The notes under the pieces were generated by a model that was not told where the DNA came from, ran no database searches, and was given only the letters and a program-made list of their open reading frames with translations. 64,000 bases of DNA from Bizionia myxarmorum (GTDB lineage Bacteria; Bacteroidota; Bacteroidia; Flavobacteriales; Flavobacteriaceae), in assembly GCF_008086205.1 (NCBI RefSeq), contig NZ_VSKK01000001.1:1-64000 (forward strand). Reading direction: 5' to 3'. The translations under genes were made by a program, and so were the position numbers. Shown here one piece after another: positions 47,142 through 56,324 of the stretch (position 1 is the first letter of the stretch; every line of letters starts with the position of its first letter).

Positions 47142-48099
47142 TATCTTTCGGTTTATATTTACTATTATTAAAAATTTCTAAAGGTTCTGTGGAAAGCATC
47201 TTTTTTAAAGACACCGCGTTATTATCCATATAGGATTTCACTATTTGCCAGCCCATATATTGTCCAATTCTACCTGGCGATTCATTATCTACTTGCTCTA
47301 AATAAAATTTAGAAAATGGCGCTGGGTTAATAAAACGTGATGGTAATTTGGCATTGGTATCATAAAGTAATTCTTCACCTATAAAATGATTCCATATAAA
47401 CCATTCATTTTCTTGAGACCATTGGATTTGTGCATTTGTATAACCAATTTTTTCAGCATCGCTTACAAATGGAATCATCATGTCTTTAAAATAAAGCTGC
47501 TTCCCGTAATAAATCATTTCATCCAGTAAGCTTTTTCTAGCAGATTGAAAAATATATTTTTCGGCATAAGCGCCTGCCAAATCCACAACAATTTGATTCC
47601 TTTCAAAATTAGTCTTTAAATAATTCTGGATGCCTAAATAAAATTCATGATCCTTTCCTAAATACGTATCAATGGAAATTAAAACGATAGTATCCGTTGC
47701 AATAACTTTATTCCTATAATCTACATTAGAAGTGGATGTGATGACGCGAGGCGTTTTAAATTCAGGAAAATAGTATTTCAGATGTTGAAAAAGTTTTAAT
47801 ATATCATCTTTCTCGGCGCTAAAATCTTTAAAAACACGACTGGTTTCCGCCATTAATTGCTGCTGCAAAGTGTCTTGCATTCGGGCTTCCCAAAATTCAT
47901 CTGGATATTGTTCCGGAAACATAAAAGGATAAACTTCCTTTAATTTCGGCAAGTTAGCCGGAGTAGCTTGAGCGAATGCTTCGTCAAAACGTTCTACTGA
48001 AAAATTAATATCAACTTTTTCAATATCTTTTTCCAATTGACTCTCTTGACCACAAGAAAACAAACAGAAAATGACAAGAAGATTCACTAAATATTTCAT
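47134..48099 (-). CDS. gldB: Gliding motility lipoprotein GldB
   Basis: This 321-residue lipoprotein has signal MKYLVNLLVIFCLFSC with Cys at residue 16. The mature part carries family segments such as FSVERFDEAF, DTYLGKDHEFYLGI and a C-terminal RIGQYMGWQIVKSYM. GldB is required for gliding in model species and structurally resembles a peptidase-like fold without established activity. It is the first gene of a two-gene operon with gldC, divergent from nadE. Confidence 0.94.
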   Translation of the reverse strand: MKYLVNLLVIFCLFSCGQESQLEKDIEKVDINFSVERFDEAFAQATPANLPKLKEVYPFMFPEQYPDEFWEARMQDTLQQQLMAETSRVFKDFSAEKDDILKLFQHLKYYFPEFKTPRVITSTSNVDYRNKVIATDTIVLISIDTYLGKDHEFYLGIQNYLKTNFERNQIVVDLAGAYAEKYIFQSARKSLLDEMIYYGKQLYFKDMMIPFVSDAEKIGYTNAQIQWSQENEWFIWNHFIGEELLYDTNAKLPSRFINPAPFSKFYLEQVDNESPGRIGQYMGWQIVKSYMDNNAVSLKKMLSTEPLEIFNNSKYKPKDNG

Positions 48100-48144
48100 A
48101 ATAAACTTATCTGTCGTTAATTTTTATTAATTTAACGATTACGC

Positions 48145-48152
48145 TATTTTTG
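48145..48152 (+). promoter_or_regulatory. -7 box of nadE
   Basis: TATTTTTG matches TAnnTTTG. It overlaps an in-frame GTG at 48152 that would give a longer nadE, and so supports the shorter start at 48194. Confidence 0.45.
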
Positions 48153-48193
48153 TGCTGCAAAGGTACATCACTTTGTTTAAAAAATCCATTAAA

Positions 48194-48982
48194 ATGCAAA
48201 CAGAAAAAATTGTCAATCATATTGTATCATGGCTTACTAGCTATGCTGGTAACGCTAAAGTTAATGGTTTTGTTGTGGGTATTTCTGGCGGCATTGACTC
48301 GGCAGTGGCATCCATTCTTTGTGCAAAAACAGGATTGGACGTTCTATGTATTGAAATGCCCATTCACCAAGCAGAAACTCATGTATCCCGAGCCAAAGAG
48401 CATATACGTTTTTTAAAACATAATTTTCCAAATGTCCGTGATACTCAAACCAATTTAACCCCTGTATTTGAAACATTTAAAAGTGCGGTTTCATTAAGTG
48501 GCGAGAAAGAGATTATTGACATGGCTTTAGCCAACACGCGCGCACGTTTGCGCATGACGACATTATATTATCACGCTGGAATAGATAAATTATTGGTGGC
48601 TGGAACTGGTAATAAAGTTGAGGATTTTGGCGTCGGTTTTTACACGAAATATGGTGATGGTGGTGTAGATTTAAGTCCGTTAGCTGATTTAATGAAATCT
48701 GAAGTTTATACTATTGGAAAATATCTAGAAGTGCCGGATTCTATTATTAACGCGGCACCAAGTGATGGTTTATTTGGCGATTCTCGAAGTGACGAAGATC
48801 AAATTGGTGCTTCTTATCCAGAATTAGAATGGGCCATGAATATGATGGAATCTGGTAAAAAAGCCGAAGAATTTGAAGGCAGAGAACACGAAGTCTTTTT
48901 AATATTTCAAAAATTAAACAAAGCTAACAAACACAAAATGAATCCAATACCTATTTGTGAAATTCCAAAAATTTTAAGATAA
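48194..48982 (+). CDS. nadE: NAD synthase (ammonia-dependent)
   Basis: This 262-residue enzyme converts nicotinate adenine dinucleotide to NAD with ATP and ammonia. The PP-loop SGGIDSAV (about 31-38) and the FDGxGDL-type segment DGGVDLSPLADLMKSEVYTI are visible. It lacks a glutaminase domain, so it is the ammonia-using form. The frame extends to 48152 with GTG, but the promoter box there argues for the ATG at 48194. It is monocistronic. Confidence 0.95.
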   Translation: MQTEKIVNHIVSWLTSYAGNAKVNGFVVGISGGIDSAVASILCAKTGLDVLCIEMPIHQAETHVSRAKEHIRFLKHNFPNVRDTQTNLTPVFETFKSAVSLSGEKEIIDMALANTRARLRMTTLYYHAGIDKLLVAGTGNKVEDFGVGFYTKYGDGGVDLSPLADLMKSEVYTIGKYLEVPDSIINAAPSDGLFGDSRSDEDQIGASYPELEWAMNMMESGKKAEEFEGREHEVFLIFQKLNKANKHKMNPIPICEIPKILR

Positions 48983-49074
48983 TAGTTCAGAATCTACTAA
49001 TAATTATATATATTTACAATACACTCTCAACAATAGCATTGCCTCAACAGTATTAATTTCAAAACGTTATTATT

Positions 49075-49701
49075 ATGATAAAACTGTTGGTAGTTGACAA
49101 CCATCCTATAGTTAGAAAAGGTCTCGAGTTATTATTTGTTACTTCTCCTCAAATTCAAGTGGTTGGAGGTGTTAATAATGGCGAAGCTATTTTCGACTTC
49201 TTAAAGCAAAATTCAGTAGATATTATTTTAAGTGAAATAGATTTACCCAAACTGAATGGCATTACAGCGTTACGGCGTTTGCGTAAAGAATTTCCGCATG
49301 TTAAAACCATTATCTTTAGCGCACAGCCCGAAGAAATTTATGCTATAAACACGATAAAATCTGGTGCTGAAGGCTATTTGATGAAGACGGCAGACATCAT
49401 GACTATTAAAGAAGCTATTTTAAAAGTTTCTGAAGGTAAGGTCTATTTAAGTGATGAAATTGCTGAACAGATGTATAATAAAAAACGCTCCAGCAGAACG
49501 GGATCTTATTATAAGAAACTTTCAACTCGAGAAATTGAAGTTTTAAAACTATTAGCTTCCGGTAGAAAAAATAAGGAAATCGCCATAGAACTAGATATTA
49601 ATGAAAAAACAGTGAGCACATACAAAGCGCGCCTCATGAAAAAATTAAATGTCAGTAATATTGTGGATTTAATTAGCCGAGCTAAATTATTAGAATTATA
49701 A
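49075..49701 (+). CDS. NarL/LuxR-type response regulator with Glu at the phospho-acceptor site
   Basis: This 208-residue protein has a receiver domain (1-115) and a LuxR-type HTH (about 143-206, TREIEVLKLLASGRKNKEIAI, DINEKTVSTYKARLMKKL). In the receiver the acidic pair is D8-N9 and the phospho-acceptor position is Glu54 (IILSEIDLP). The switch Ser82 and Lys104 are kept. A Glu there mimics phospho-Asp in some proteins, so it may act without a kinase. No histidine kinase is adjacent. The 3' end overlaps dnaG by 6 bp, convergent. Confidence 0.92.
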   Translation: MIKLLVVDNHPIVRKGLELLFVTSPQIQVVGGVNNGEAIFDFLKQNSVDIILSEIDLPKLNGITALRRLRKEFPHVKTIIFSAQPEEIYAINTIKSGAEGYLMKTADIMTIKEAILKVSEGKVYLSDEIAEQMYNKKRSSRTGSYYKKLSTREIEVLKLLASGRKNKEIAIELDINEKTVSTYKARLMKKLNVSNIVDLISRAKLLEL

Positions 49702-51657
49702 AACACGATTGAGTTTTCTAGAAAGCAACATTTTCAATCCCGAGTAATCTTTTACTTCCTCCAAAACATTGCGATTGGTATCCGCTATATTATTCAGAGT
49801 TTCTTGTTGAAATTCTCGAACCTTCAAATCTATTAAGTAACAACGTAAACTTAAAATAGTTTCACTCACCAATTGTGCAATAGTTGAATTTTTAGATTTT
49901 GGAAAAATATTTTGGCGTTCCCAATCTGATAAAGAATAACGTTCATCTTCCATTAAAATGGTGGTTATTTCCATAGCCATTTTGGGTTCTACGGTATTGA
50001 CTATATTCTCAATTAAAAAATCTGGATTTTGATTTAATGCATCTATAATGGTATAATATAAATCTCGAAAAGTTTCGTTAGTAAACTGCATTTCGTCTTC
50101 CTGTAAATCCAGATATATTTTCTCAAATACTTTTGCTTGATGCTTTATAGGTTCTAAAATGAGCTCATTAGTATCACTTTCTTTCAAAATTAAATCTTCA
50201 AAATCTTCCGTTTTTGAACCGTATAATAATAGAATTTGAATTATTTTTCGCTCTAATTCATACTGAACATCTACTTTTTGTGTGCCCTGCTCTTGATTTT
50301 TTATAACCTGGAACGCTTTATGTTCTTGATTGGATTGCTTGTTTGTTTCTTGAGATTCTTTTTTGGTTATTTGGGCTAAAGTACTGAACAAAACTTCCTC
50401 ACTAATATCCATAATGCGCGCACATTCTTGAATATAGATTTCTGTTTTAATACGATCTGGAATTTTAGCAATACTATTTACAATATCTCGGATAGTTTCG
50501 GCCTTTTTAATAGGATCGTTTTTGGATTCTTTCACCAAAAGAGACGCCTTAAACTGAATAAAATCTTGAGACTTATCTTCAAGGTAAGTTGAAATTTCTT
50601 CCAAAGTATTTTTCCTGGCAAAACTATCAGGGTCATCGCCTTCGGGAAATGTACAAACCTTAACGTTCATGCCTTGTTCCAAAATTAAATCTATCCCACG
50701 TAAAGAAGCTCGTAATCCTGCAGCATCACCATCAAACAGCACAGTGATATTTTTGGTTAAGCGGTTTATTAATCGAATTTGCTCTGGAGTTAAAGCAGTT
50801 CCAGACGATGAAACTACGTTTTTAACACCCCTTTGATGAAATTGAATAACATCCGTATAACCTTCCACTAAATAGCAATTATCTTCTTTCGCAATACTTT
50901 GCTTCGCATGAAAAATACCATAAAGCACTTTGCTTTTATGATAAAGATCACTTTCTGGCGAGTTTAAATATTTGGCTGCTTTTTTATCCGTAATTAAAAT
51001 CCGACCACCGAAACCTAAAACACGACCACTCATACTCTGAATAGGAAACATGACGCGTCCTTTAAAACGGTCAAATCTTTTTTCGCCTTTCACAATGGTT
51101 AAGCCTGTTTTCTCAAGAAATTCCAGCTGATAGCCTTTTTTTAAAGCTTCGTCAGTAAAGGCTTGCCATTCATCGAGTGAATAGCCTAAATCAAACTTTT
51201 TAATGGTTTCTGTTGTAAAACCACGTTCTTTAAAATAACTCAAACCTATAGCTTTTCCAGGATCTGTTTTATGCAGAATATTTTGAAAATAGGTACTGGC
51301 AAACTCACTTACTAAATACAAACTCTCACGCTCATCAGCCTGATCCTTCTCTTCATTGGACTGCAGCGTTTCTTCAATTTCAATATTGTACTTTTTAGCT
51401 AGATATTTAATAGCTTCTGGATACGTAAAATGCTCATGTTCCATTAAAAAAGCAACCGCATTCCCACCTTTTCCACTAGAGAAATCTTTCCAAATTTGTT
51501 TTACGGGAGACACCATAAAACTCGGTGAACGCTCATCACTAAAAGGACTCAAGCCTTTATAATTACTTCCAGATTTTTTCAATTGTACGAAATCGCCAAT
51601 AACCTCTTCAACACGAGAGGTTTCAAAAACTTGATCTATGGTAGATTTTGAAATCAA
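49696..51657 (-). CDS. dnaG: DNA primase DnaG, zinc-ligand residues absent
   Basis: This 653-residue primase makes RNA primers at the replication fork. The N-terminal zinc-binding domain keeps its shape (GLSPFSDERSPSFMVS, then KQIWKDFSSGKGGNAVAF) but has no ligand cysteines or histidine: the CPFH motif is SPFS (37-40), and the CFGC-type motif is DFSS (58-61). The TOPRIM catalytic core is intact, with the Glu motif CYLVEGYTDVIQFHQ and the Asp motif LFDGDAAGLRASLRG. A helicase-binding C-terminal part follows. Loss of the zinc site seems a lineage trait from memory. Confidence 0.95.
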   Translation of the reverse strand: MISKSTIDQVFETSRVEEVIGDFVQLKKSGSNYKGLSPFSDERSPSFMVSPVKQIWKDFSSGKGGNAVAFLMEHEHFTYPEAIKYLAKKYNIEIEETLQSNEEKDQADERESLYLVSEFASTYFQNILHKTDPGKAIGLSYFKERGFTTETIKKFDLGYSLDEWQAFTDEALKKGYQLEFLEKTGLTIVKGEKRFDRFKGRVMFPIQSMSGRVLGFGGRILITDKKAAKYLNSPESDLYHKSKVLYGIFHAKQSIAKEDNCYLVEGYTDVIQFHQRGVKNVVSSSGTALTPEQIRLINRLTKNITVLFDGDAAGLRASLRGIDLILEQGMNVKVCTFPEGDDPDSFARKNTLEEISTYLEDKSQDFIQFKASLLVKESKNDPIKKAETIRDIVNSIAKIPDRIKTEIYIQECARIMDISEEVLFSTLAQITKKESQETNKQSNQEHKAFQVIKNQEQGTQKVDVQYELERKIIQILLLYGSKTEDFEDLILKESDTNELILEPIKHQAKVFEKIYLDLQEDEMQFTNETFRDLYYTIIDALNQNPDFLIENIVNTVEPKMAMEITTILMEDERYSLSDWERQNIFPKSKNSTIAQLVSETILSLRCYLIDLKVREFQQETLNNIADTNRNVLEEVKDYSGLKMLLSRKLNRVL

Positions 51658-51695
51658 AAAAATATAGTTTTAAAGGTTAGAACACAAACGTAATG

Positions 51696-51703
51696 CAAAT
51701 ATA
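51696..51703 (-). promoter_or_regulatory. -7 box of dnaG
   Basis: On the minus strand TATATTTG matches TAnnTTTG about 38 bp upstream of the dnaG start. No clear -33 TTG is seen. Confidence 0.4.
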
Positions 51704-51927
51704 GGTTTAATGCTGAAATATGTTAAATCCATACCAAGGAATAGTAAAACATTTACACTTTTAATTATCTTAAAACAATAAACAGGATTAGAGTCCTTTC
51801 CTAGCAAGGAAAATAGAATATTTACAAATCAGGAATATAGAATTTAATAGATGTAGGCATTTGATTTGGCCTTTAAAAACACTAAATTCGTTATCCTATT
51901 TTTTTAAAATTATAAAGCAGATATTAT

Positions 51928-53760
51928 ATGAAAACACGTTTAAATTGGTTCGTTTTTGGCATGCTCTCATTATTGAGTATAACTATAGCGAACGCTCAAG
52001 AAAAAGCCGTACCCGTTTTTACAGATGGGGAAGCACAAATAGTAGAAGCATTCAGCAATCCTGACGATTGGATTCGCCATGATTTATGGGTAGAAACCAC
52101 ATTTGATACTGATGGCGATGGAAAACTAGATCGGATGCATGTAGATGTTACGCGTCCAAAACAAACAGATACCGAAGGATTAAAACTGCCTATAGTTTAT
52201 GAATCTAGCCCCTATTATGCTGGCGTAGCTGGTGATGCTGATGGACTTTTTTGGGACGTTAATCATGAACTGGGTGAAGTTGAAAAACCAAGAACGCATG
52301 TAGAAGTTGTAAGAACTGGCGAGCGACCAATTATTTCTAATTCACAAATACGTACTTGGGTTCCTCGTGGTTATATTGTTGTACATTCTTCATCTCCAGG
52401 AACAGGTTTATCTCAAGGTGCGCCTACAGTTGGTGGAATTAACGAATCTTTAGCGCCAAAAGCGGTTATTGATTGGTTAAACGGCCGCGCTAAAGGTTAT
52501 ACAACACCAGATGGTGACGAGGCTGTTGAAGCATTCTGGAGTACTGGAAAAGTTGGTATGACAGGAACGTCTTATAATGGAACCATTCCATTGGCTGCTG
52601 CAACTACGGGTGTTGAAGGCTTGGAAGCCATTATTCCAATTGCACCAAACACCTCTTATTATCATTACTACCGATCAAACGGTTTGGTACGTTCACCAGG
52701 CGGCTATTTAGGTGAAGATATTGATGTTTTATATGATTTTATTCATAGTGGTGACGAATCTAAACGTGCTTATAATAATAAAACAGTTCGAGATACCGAA
52801 ATGAAAAATGGTCTAGATCGTTTAACTGGCGATTATAATGATTTTTGGGCTGGACGTGATTATTTGAATCAAATGAAACCTATGAAAGCGGCCTTATTAA
52901 TGTCTCATGGTTTTAATGACTGGAATGTGATGCCAGAGCATAGTTACCGAATTTATAAAGCAGCTAAAGAACAAGGCTTGCCATCTCAAATTTATTATCA
53001 CCAATTTGGTCATGGTGGACCACCACCAATGTCTATGATGAACCGTTGGTTTACACATTATTTACATGGCGTAGATAACGGCGTTGAAAATGATGCAAAA
53101 GCTTGGATTGTTCGTGAAAATGATAATATGCAAAAACCAACTGCCTATAAAGATTATCCAAATCCTGATGCTAAACAAGTAGTCATGTATTTAGGAAAAG
53201 GCGGTATGATTGCAGGTAACTTACAAGCCAATAAAGATAAAAAACAAGGCAAAGAAGTTTTAGTGGATGATGCTACTATTTCGGGTAACGATTTAGCACA
53301 AGCCGAAAAGTCTAAAAATCGTTTATTATATGTATCACCTATTTTAACTGAAGATTTACATATTTCGGGTGTTCCACAAATTTCGGTAACATTAGCAAGT
53401 AGCAAGCCTGCCGCCAATTTATCCGTTTGGTTGGTGTCATTGCCTTGGAACTCTGAAAAAGGAACAAAAATAACCGAAAATATTATTACGCGTGGTTGGG
53501 CAGATCCGCAAAACCATAAATCAATTAGCGAAAGTGAACCATTAAAACCCGGTAAATTTTATACCGTAACTTTTGATTTACAACCGGATGATCAAGTTAT
53601 TCCTAAAGGTCAGCAAATTGGATTAATGATTTTCTCTAGTGATAGTCAATTTACAATTCTACCTAAACCAGGAACGGAATTAACTATAGATTTAGACAAA
53701 ACAACTTTACAACTGCCAATTGTTGGCGGCGAAGAAGCTTTGAAAAAAGCAACAAAATAA
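51928..53760 (+). CDS. Secreted Xaa-Pro dipeptidyl-peptidase (S15)
   Basis: This 610-residue exported serine peptidase has signal peptide MKTRLNWFVFGMLSLLSITIANAQ. The catalytic triad is seen as Ser215 (GTSYNG, 213-218), Asp331 (GFNDWN) and His362 (FGHGGPP). The N-terminal X-Pro peptidase domain is followed by the C-terminal jelly-roll type domain of the S15/CocE family (from about 460). It releases X-Pro dipeptides from peptides in the periplasm or outside. It ends with a strong terminator. Confidence 0.92.
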   Translation: MKTRLNWFVFGMLSLLSITIANAQEKAVPVFTDGEAQIVEAFSNPDDWIRHDLWVETTFDTDGDGKLDRMHVDVTRPKQTDTEGLKLPIVYESSPYYAGVAGDADGLFWDVNHELGEVEKPRTHVEVVRTGERPIISNSQIRTWVPRGYIVVHSSSPGTGLSQGAPTVGGINESLAPKAVIDWLNGRAKGYTTPDGDEAVEAFWSTGKVGMTGTSYNGTIPLAAATTGVEGLEAIIPIAPNTSYYHYYRSNGLVRSPGGYLGEDIDVLYDFIHSGDESKRAYNNKTVRDTEMKNGLDRLTGDYNDFWAGRDYLNQMKPMKAALLMSHGFNDWNVMPEHSYRIYKAAKEQGLPSQIYYHQFGHGGPPPMSMMNRWFTHYLHGVDNGVENDAKAWIVRENDNMQKPTAYKDYPNPDAKQVVMYLGKGGMIAGNLQANKDKKQGKEVLVDDATISGNDLAQAEKSKNRLLYVSPILTEDLHISGVPQISVTLASSKPAANLSVWLVSLPWNSEKGTKITENIITRGWADPQNHKSISESEPLKPGKFYTVTFDLQPDDQVIPKGQQIGLMIFSSDSQFTILPKPGTELTIDLDKTTLQLPIVGGEEALKKATK

Positions 53761-53768
53761 TAAGACAC

Positions 53769-53805
53769 AAAAAAAGGCTTCAATTAAATTGAAGCCTTTT
53801 TTTTT
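53769..53805 (+). terminator. Terminator after the S15 peptidase
   Basis: The stem aggcttcaa/ttgaagcct with a 5-base loop is flanked by A- and T-runs. It can serve both the plus-strand peptidase and the convergent gene at 53829. Confidence 0.88.
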
Positions 53806-53828
53806 ACTAATTCAATTAACACTTAAGA

Positions 53829-54908
53829 CTAATCCATATCAAAACGCAATCCTAATGAAATGTTGTTTTGATCTATTGCTTGATTTTTGAACATAGTTGA
53901 CAAATCATATTTCGCATAAATACCCACATTTCCCCAAGAAACATAACTACTTACTCCGTAAACAAAGTTGTTGGTATTGTAATCCTTAAACTTATCTTTT
54001 TGGCTGTTACCATTTTCATTATACTTCAACTTTTGAAGCGATTGTAAAACAATACCACCATAGCCACCAATTCCAAATTTGAATTTTTTATACGTAGAAT
54101 ATCTAAAATAATCATCGCCTTCTATCTTTTTAGATGGACCAAATTCAAAATGCATAGGAATAACCAAGTTGGTCGTTCTAAATTTCGATTTATTTACATT
54201 TAAAGGAAATTCTTCTAAAGTAACCACGCCGTTATCTTCAGCAAAATATAAATTATCTTTTATGTCTAATTTGTTCCATTGAACTGAAAGTCCATATTTA
54301 AAACGAACCGCATTTGAGTTTTCAAAAACACGTGTTTTCCAAGCCCAACCCAATTCTACAAATCCAGAACCACCTAATTTATAAGGTGAATCATTTAAAG
54401 ATTGCCCTTCTATAATAGCATTATTAAAACCAATAGCAAAAACGAAATCGCTTGAAGTACGTCTATCATAAACCGTTGGCTTCTTCTTTGTCTTCGGGCC
54501 TATATAAATACCACCCATATCATAAGCGTCAGAGTCTTTATCTTTTCCAATCATAATTACAATACCGTCACCGTACATATCTGAATCTTTAGAAACGCTT
54601 TCATTTCTACCTAATAAAGCAATTTGGTTGTCAATGATAGTTAATCGGTTTTCAATATTTAAAGCATGTTTCTCTGCTGCTGCTCGTTTCAATTCTGTAG
54701 CTTCTTCTTGGCTAATTTCTTTAGCATCTAAACGATTATTGATGGCTTCGACAGCTTCTTTTAATTGTGCCTTTTCTTCATTTTGAACAGTCGTTTTTTG
54801 TTCCTGAAGTTGTGAAATTTCCTCACTATTCTTAACATCTTGTGCATAATTAAATTGCACGAAAAAGGCTAGCATAAAGCCTACTAGAAATTTGGTAATG
54901 TTTTGCAT
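53829..54908 (-). CDS. Exported coiled-coil and outer-membrane-barrel protein
   Basis: This 359-residue protein has a signal peptide (MQNITKFLVGFMLAFFVQFNYAQ) and a Glu/Lys/Ala-rich coiled coil (about 25-95). A C-terminal barrel-like region ends in LGLRFDMD. No family is named with confidence. It is the third gene of a sigma-factor operon, 28 bp after the putative anti-sigma gene, which suggests an envelope role. Confidence 0.78.
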   Translation of the reverse strand: MQNITKFLVGFMLAFFVQFNYAQDVKNSEEISQLQEQKTTVQNEEKAQLKEAVEAINNRLDAKEISQEEATELKRAAAEKHALNIENRLTIIDNQIALLGRNESVSKDSDMYGDGIVIMIGKDKDSDAYDMGGIYIGPKTKKKPTVYDRRTSSDFVFAIGFNNAIIEGQSLNDSPYKLGGSGFVELGWAWKTRVFENSNAVRFKYGLSVQWNKLDIKDNLYFAEDNGVVTLEEFPLNVNKSKFRTTNLVIPMHFEFGPSKKIEGDDYFRYSTYKKFKFGIGGYGGIVLQSLQKLKYNENGNSQKDKFKDYNTNNFVYGVSSYVSWGNVGIYAKYDLSTMFKNQAIDQNNISLGLRFDMD

Positions 54909-54936
54909 AACTGTTTGATTTTAGATTGATGAATGA

Positions 54937-55704
54937 TTAATTATTTCTGTCGGCAACGGCCGTTTTTACTATTTTGAAATTTTCTTTTATGGTTTGGAAA
55001 ACTTTATCACGAAAGGATTGGTCTATATCCATTTCCACATCTTGCAATAAATTATTCACATTTACAGAATAGGTATTTTCATTAGAAATATCCTGAATCG
55101 TTAACTTGTTTTTAGCTTGACTCAATAATGCATCTACTTCATTATTTAAAGAGGCGTTGGCAATAGCCTGTTCTACAGCGCTTTTTTCTGGACTCGTTAT
55201 AGAATTAATAGGGCGTAACGCATTTACTTCTTCTAAATCCCTTCTTAATTGTTGTGTTTTATAGCTCTTATTTGCTGATGCCACGCGAGTTTCGGTCTTA
55301 TTTTCAACATTAGATTTGGTTTGTTTTTTCGAAATTTTAGCTTCTTTTACTTCCGAAATATTATCACTTTCTTTTTCCGAAGTTGAAACCAAAGCTTCAG
55401 AAGTATTCTTAATTGGTGGCTCTTCAGATGGTATTTCATTTTTAATTATAATTTCAGAAGTTGAATTCACTACAGATGGTGTAGCAGAATTCTCTATATT
55501 TTGAAAAGGCTGAAACGAATTCACAACAAACAACAATCCAATAATACTAGCGGCAATTCCTAAAAACCACATATAAACTGGAGTGGTTTTTTTATCGGCC
55601 TTATCTAATGAATTGGATAATTGACTCCAAGCATTGGCAGATGGCTGAATTTGTCGTTCCTCCATGATTTTTTTAATGTTATTCTCGAATTTATTTGCTG
55701 CCAT
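54937..55704 (-). CDS. Putative membrane-bound anti-sigma protein
   Basis: This 255-residue protein has a cytoplasmic N-terminus (1-40, FENNIKKIMEERQIQPSANA), one membrane helix (about 43-65) and a large charged, Ser/Glu-rich periplasmic part. Gene order (sigma factor then this gene, overlapping by 14 bp) and topology fit an anti-sigma factor, but the sequence shows no zinc or RsgI-like motif. It is followed by the envelope protein at 53829. Confidence 0.68.
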   Translation of the reverse strand: MAANKFENNIKKIMEERQIQPSANAWSQLSNSLDKADKKTTPVYMWFLGIAASIIGLLFVVNSFQPFQNIENSATPSVVNSTSEIIIKNEIPSEEPPIKNTSEALVSTSEKESDNISEVKEAKISKKQTKSNVENKTETRVASANKSYKTQQLRRDLEEVNALRPINSITSPEKSAVEQAIANASLNNEVDALLSQAKNKLTIQDISNENTYSVNVNNLLQDVEMDIDQSFRDKVFQTIKENFKIVKTAVADRNN

Positions 55705-56263
55705 AATGCGTAGTATTTAATGCGTTTATTTCTTGTTGAAGCTGCTTTCGTGCCTTAAACAATTGTGATTTAGAAGTGCCTTCTGATATTTGAAGCATTT
55801 CAGCAATTTCTTGATGCTTGTAGCCTTCAATAGCATACATAACAAACACCATTTTATAACCTTCGGGCAACTGATCAATAAGTTGTTGAATTTCCGCTAC
55901 CTCCATATTGCTATAAACATTATTATAGCTATCTGAACTCTCGACGGTTTCCATAGAAAATTCAATATTTTTAGCTTGGCGCAAATAGGATATAGCTTCA
56001 CGAACCATAATTTTTCGCAACCAACCTTCAAAACTTCCTATGTCTTGAAATTGATCTAAATTTGTAAAGGCTTTCAAAAAACCGTTTAGCATCACTTCTT
56101 CTGCTTTATGGATATCTTTTACATAATATCTACAAACGCTCAACATTTTGGAAGCGTGCGCATCAAAAAGCTGCTGTTGCGCTTCCCGATTATTAGTCGC
56201 TGCCTTTTTTATAAGACTTGTATTATTTTTATGTAATTGGATAACCTTCAAAATTGCTTTCAT
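55691..56263 (-). CDS. ECF-type RNA polymerase sigma factor
   Basis: This 190-residue sigma-70 family ECF factor has region 2 visible around ADSKMLSVCRYYVKDIHKAEE-like residues (about 35-60) and the loop GSFEGWLRKIMVREAISYLR (about 77-96). The region-4 HTH is visible as YKHQEIAEMLQISEGTSKSQLFKARK (about 150-175). It probably controls its own operon, namely the putative anti-sigma and the envelope protein. It is the first gene. Confidence 0.92.
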   Translation of the reverse strand: MKAILKVIQLHKNNTSLIKKAATNNREAQQQLFDAHASKMLSVCRYYVKDIHKAEEVMLNGFLKAFTNLDQFQDIGSFEGWLRKIMVREAISYLRQAKNIEFSMETVESSDSYNNVYSNMEVAEIQQLIDQLPEGYKMVFVMYAIEGYKHQEIAEMLQISEGTSKSQLFKARKQLQQEINALNTTHYGSK

Positions 56264-56324
56264 TAGAGCTTCTATTTAGTAAGACGCAAATTTTATAAGA
56301 AAGGTTGCCTGACGTTGAAAAAAT

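Noticed and set aside
48152-48193. GTG start extending nadE by 14 codons
   Set aside because: It overlaps the -7 box TATTTTTG; the ATG at 48194 matches the usual NadE N-terminus.
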